This document shows positions 7,929 to 9,549 of a DNA stretch of 9,549 nucleotides, piece by piece. The stretch spans positions 1 to 9,549 of the forward strand of contig JACMRF010000111.1 in NCBI GenBank assembly GCA_014376575.1, given 5' to 3'. The translations under genes and the position numbers were made by a program. The number at the start of each line of letters is the position of its first letter. Position 1 is the first letter of the stretch. Under the pieces are notes generated by a model. It was not told where the DNA came from and did not search any database. It worked only from the letters and a program-made list of their open reading frames with translations. Source of the DNA: Undibacterium sp. Lineage in GTDB: Bacteria > Pseudomonadota > Gammaproteobacteria > Burkholderiales > Burkholderiaceae.

Positions 7929-8897
7929 TTAGGCCGAGATCATGGCACGTAGACAATCCTTTAACGAAACGGCAGTCAACAAGTTAGCCAGCCCAAACGT
8001 TTTCGCCAACCATTTCATGTTTTTCAAAAAAACTACCTTTCCATCCAACGAGCTCGCATAAGAATGTTCACGTGATGTATTTATTATGACCTGCTGCAAT
8101 GCTGAAAACTCCGCTTTGTTTAAATGCAAGTCAATGTTATCCCTAATTGTTTTCAATGCACGTAGCCCGTTTTCAATATTCTTCTTTGAGTTTTTAATCT
8201 GCGAAAGATTATCATCGTGCCAGCGATATCGAGTAATTGACACATTGGAATATACCAGGTTACCGAGTCTAAGCAATCGTATAAAAAAATCGCGGTCTTC
8301 TGCTGAACGGAGCGACTCATTAAAAAGACCTGCTTGTATAGCAACGCTGCGGTCAAACAATACGCATGATGGTTTTATAAAATTGCCTTTGATGAGTCGG
8401 TAAAATACATTGAAATCAATTAAATAGTTCGAAGTTTTTTCTATTTTTTTGCCCAGATTTCTTGACGGACTATCCCAATAGTCGTCGCAAAAACATTCCG
8501 ATAGTTTTCCATTTACCAATAAGCGGCTTGCAGCATAACTTCCGATTGCATTTGGAATAAGCCTAACTGCTGCCATTAATATTTCCAAATGATTATTTTC
8601 CCAAATATCATCTGCATCGAGCAATGCGATCCAATGTGAAGAAGCCTTTCTAATTCCTGCATTCCTGGCAGAAGAAATGCCTCCGTTGGTTTGCCTGAGC
8701 AAAATTGTATTAAACGGTTGATGATTATTTTTTATCCAACGATTTACACAATCACTTGTGCAATCCAATGATCCATCATCGATCACTATTACCTCTGTGG
8801 GTAATGCAGACTGTTTCATAATACTATTTAACGCTTCTACAATAAAGTTTTCAGCATTATATGCAGGTATGACGACTGAAATATTGGCATTTTCCAT
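7929..8897 (-). CDS. GT2-family glycosyltransferase (GT-A fold), minus strand
   Basis: A canonical GT2 enzyme of 322 residues. Motifs in order: ISVVIPAYNAE at 6-16, nucleotide-binding VIDDGS with D40-D41, TNGGISSARNAGI at 70-82, metal-binding LLDADDIW with D94, D96 and D97, and the catalytic AEDRDF motif with E200-D201. All key residues are intact, so it looks functional. It probably adds one sugar of the polymer made by the locus. It is the only gene on this strand in the window, converging on the flippase gene and diverging from the asparagine-synthase-like gene, so it must have its own promoter. TATAAA on the minus strand (8919-8914) is a possible -10, but no good -35 is seen and the leader would be very short. 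Composition is the most AT-rich of the glycosyltransferase genes (about 22% GC at 8401-8460), which suggests separate acquisition. The start ATG immediately precedes the conserved first strand and is well placed. Confidence 0.92.
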   Translation of the reverse strand: MENANISVVIPAYNAENFIVEALNSIMKQSALPTEVIVIDDGSLDCTSDCVNRWIKNNHQPFNTILLRQTNGGISSARNAGIRKASSHWIALLDADDIWENNHLEILMAAVRLIPNAIGSYAASRLLVNGKLSECFCDDYWDSPSRNLGKKIEKTSNYLIDFNVFYRLIKGNFIKPSCVLFDRSVAIQAGLFNESLRSAEDRDFFIRLLRLGNLVYSNVSITRYRWHDDNLSQIKNSKKNIENGLRALKTIRDNIDLHLNKAEFSALQQVIINTSREHSYASSLDGKVVFLKNMKWLAKTFGLANLLTAVSLKDCLRAMISA

Positions 8898-8944
8898 ATA
8901 ACAAATTTCTCAATTTATAATTAAAACATCCATGGGCTGAAATG

Positions 8945-8965
8945 TGCTGCTTGCGATAAGCTGCA
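8945..8965. repeat. Imperfect inverted repeat in the divergent intergenic region
   Basis: The arms TGCTGCTT (8945-8952) and AAGCTGCA (8958-8965) pair with one T-T mismatch around a 5-nt centre, GCGAT. The repeat lies in the 117-bp gap between divergent genes, about 22 bp upstream of a TATAAT box, so it covers the place where a -35 element or an operator would sit. It has no T-run and is therefore not a terminator for either gene. A regulator binding site is possible but unproven; a chance match of this quality is not excluded. Confidence 0.3.
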
Positions 8966-8986
8966 ACATATGGCTTCTCATGCTTC

Positions 8987-8992
8987 TATAAT
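8987..8992 (+). promoter_or_regulatory. Candidate sigma-70 -10 box for the asparagine-synthase-like gene
   Basis: A perfect TATAAT lies 22 bases upstream of the ATG at 9015. With 17-bp spacing the -35 position reads CAACAT (8964-8969), a poor match to TTGACA, so full activity might need an activator. Initiation about 7 bases downstream would leave a leader of only about 15 nt, and no clear Shine-Dalgarno sequence is seen before the ATG. The region is AT-rich, which raises the chance of a spurious match. Confidence 0.4.
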
Positions 8993-9014
8993 AAAGTGAT
9001 CTTCATCAATTCGC

Positions 9015-9549
9015 ATGTTAGAAAAAACCCTATTTACCGGCAAACCCGAGTTCGACACAACATTACACTTTCCCACTACTGATCGTGACCCGGAAAAAAC
9101 TTGGCTGCAGGTGTTGAAGGGCTCGCCTTCGATTGGTGTAGCCACAGTCAGAGGTAGTTTTTCGGTCGGTATAGTAAATTCTACAGGGGGAGGTTTTTTA
9201 GCGGTCGACCGTTTTGCTATCGAAACCTTGTGCTATCGCATTGCCAATAACCAACTGACGTTCGCTTCGCGAGCCGACGAACTCGGTGACGCCGCCGACA
9301 TCGACCCCCAGGCCATCTTCGACTACCTGTACTTCCACCACATCCCATCGCCTCGCACCATTTACAAAGGTGTGATGCGCTTGCCGCCGGGGCACTATGC
9401 GATGTTTGAAAACGGCAAACTCACGGTGGCACCGTACTGGCAAGCGGCCTTCGCGCCGGACGCTGGCACGCAGTTCGAACCGGCGAAGAAAGAGTTCCTG
9501 AGCTTGGTTGAAGCCGCCGTGGCGAGCGAGTTGGACGGCAGCAGACCGG
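9015..9549 (+). CDS. Asparagine-synthase-like amidotransferase, N-terminal part (partial), no Cys nucleophile
   Basis: The first 178 residues of a protein resembling asparagine synthetase B; the rest lies beyond the window. In family order there are a degenerate glutaminase-like domain with LAVDRFAIETLCYR at 62-75 (matching the D-x-F-G-x-x-P-L-Y-Y block), FASRADEL at 83-90, the block YLYFHHIPSPRTIYKGVMRL at 104-123, then PPGHY at 124-128 and PYW at 140-142. The frame ends in GSRPG just where the synthetase domain would begin (its SGGxDS ATP-pyrophosphatase loop would come next). The usual N-terminal Met-Cys-Gly is absent: the protein starts MLEKTLF, and an in-frame TGA at 8997-8999 rules out a longer upstream start. 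Glutamine hydrolysis by this domain is therefore unlikely; ammonia or another partner may supply nitrogen, or the chemistry may differ. Similar proteins occur in exosortase-linked EPS loci of betaproteobacteria (from memory, not searched). Early codons are AT-rich and later ones GC-rich (about 60% at 9301-9360). Confidence 0.8.
   Translation, partial: MLEKTLFTGKPEFDTTLHFPTTDRDPEKTWLQVLKGSPSIGVATVRGSFSVGIVNSTGGGFLAVDRFAIETLCYRIANNQLTFASRADELGDAADIDPQAIFDYLYFHHIPSPRTIYKGVMRLPPGHYAMFENGKLTVAPYWQAAFAPDAGTQFEPAKKEFLSLVEAAVASELDGSRP

Noticed and set aside
8086..8403. Forward open frame of 105 codons opposite the minus-strand glycosyltransferase
   Set aside because: It lies wholly within a gene with all GT2 motifs intact on the other strand, and its translation shows no recognisable motif; it is a shadow frame.
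9198..9443. Minus-strand open frame of 81 codons within the asparagine-synthase-like gene
   Set aside because: The forward frame carries the family blocks across the same bases; the reverse frame is composition-driven.
1..9549. CRISPR array, tRNA or rRNA genes, insertion sequence ends, attachment sites, toxin-antitoxin or defence genes
   Set aside because: No regularly spaced direct repeats, no structural RNA signatures and no transposase, integrase or defence-type proteins were seen on reading through both strands.

Overview
The window is part of a cell-surface or exopolysaccharide synthesis locus, most likely from a betaproteobacterium. That placement is tentative: it rests on the gene style, on base composition that is GC-rich in the core genes, and on the resemblance of the last gene to the asparagine-synthase-like proteins of exosortase/EPS loci. 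It is not based on any marker gene.

Layout. Positions 1-168 hold the end of an unrecognised upstream gene. A tightly packed forward run follows: two GT2-type glycosyltransferases (107-1147 and 1149-2243), a SAM-dependent methyltransferase (2264-2932), a WbsX/GH99-like protein (2883-4076), a GT-B (family 4-like) glycosyltransferase (4073-5320) and a divergent GT2-like protein (5348-6235). After an AT-rich 101-bp spacer comes a Wzx/MOP-type flippase (6337-7782). One more GT2 gene (7929-8897) lies on the minus strand, converging on the flippase gene. A 117-bp divergent intergenic region with a candidate promoter and an imperfect inverted repeat separates it from a forward asparagine-synthase-like gene (9015 onward). 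That last gene has no N-terminal catalytic cysteine and runs off the window.

How the genes work together (inference). The glycosyltransferases and the WbsX-like protein would build a lipid-linked repeat unit at the cytoplasmic membrane. The methyltransferase could modify or cap a sugar. The flippase would move the lipid-linked unit to the periplasm for Wzy-type polymerisation. The asparagine-synthase-like protein may amidate a substrate, possibly a uronic acid of the polymer. No polymerase, initiating phosphoglycosyltransferase, sugar-nucleotide synthesis gene or exosortase is inside the window, so the polymer and its export route cannot be settled here.

Composition is mosaic: sampled 60-bp lines fall from about 60-63% GC in the early genes and the last gene to about 17-22% in parts of 6240-8460. 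This fits acquisition or exchange of the flippase/minus-strand GT module. I saw no tRNA, rRNA, CRISPR array, transposase or phage gene, and no clearly new type of system. No stretch above 300 bases lacks a gene.
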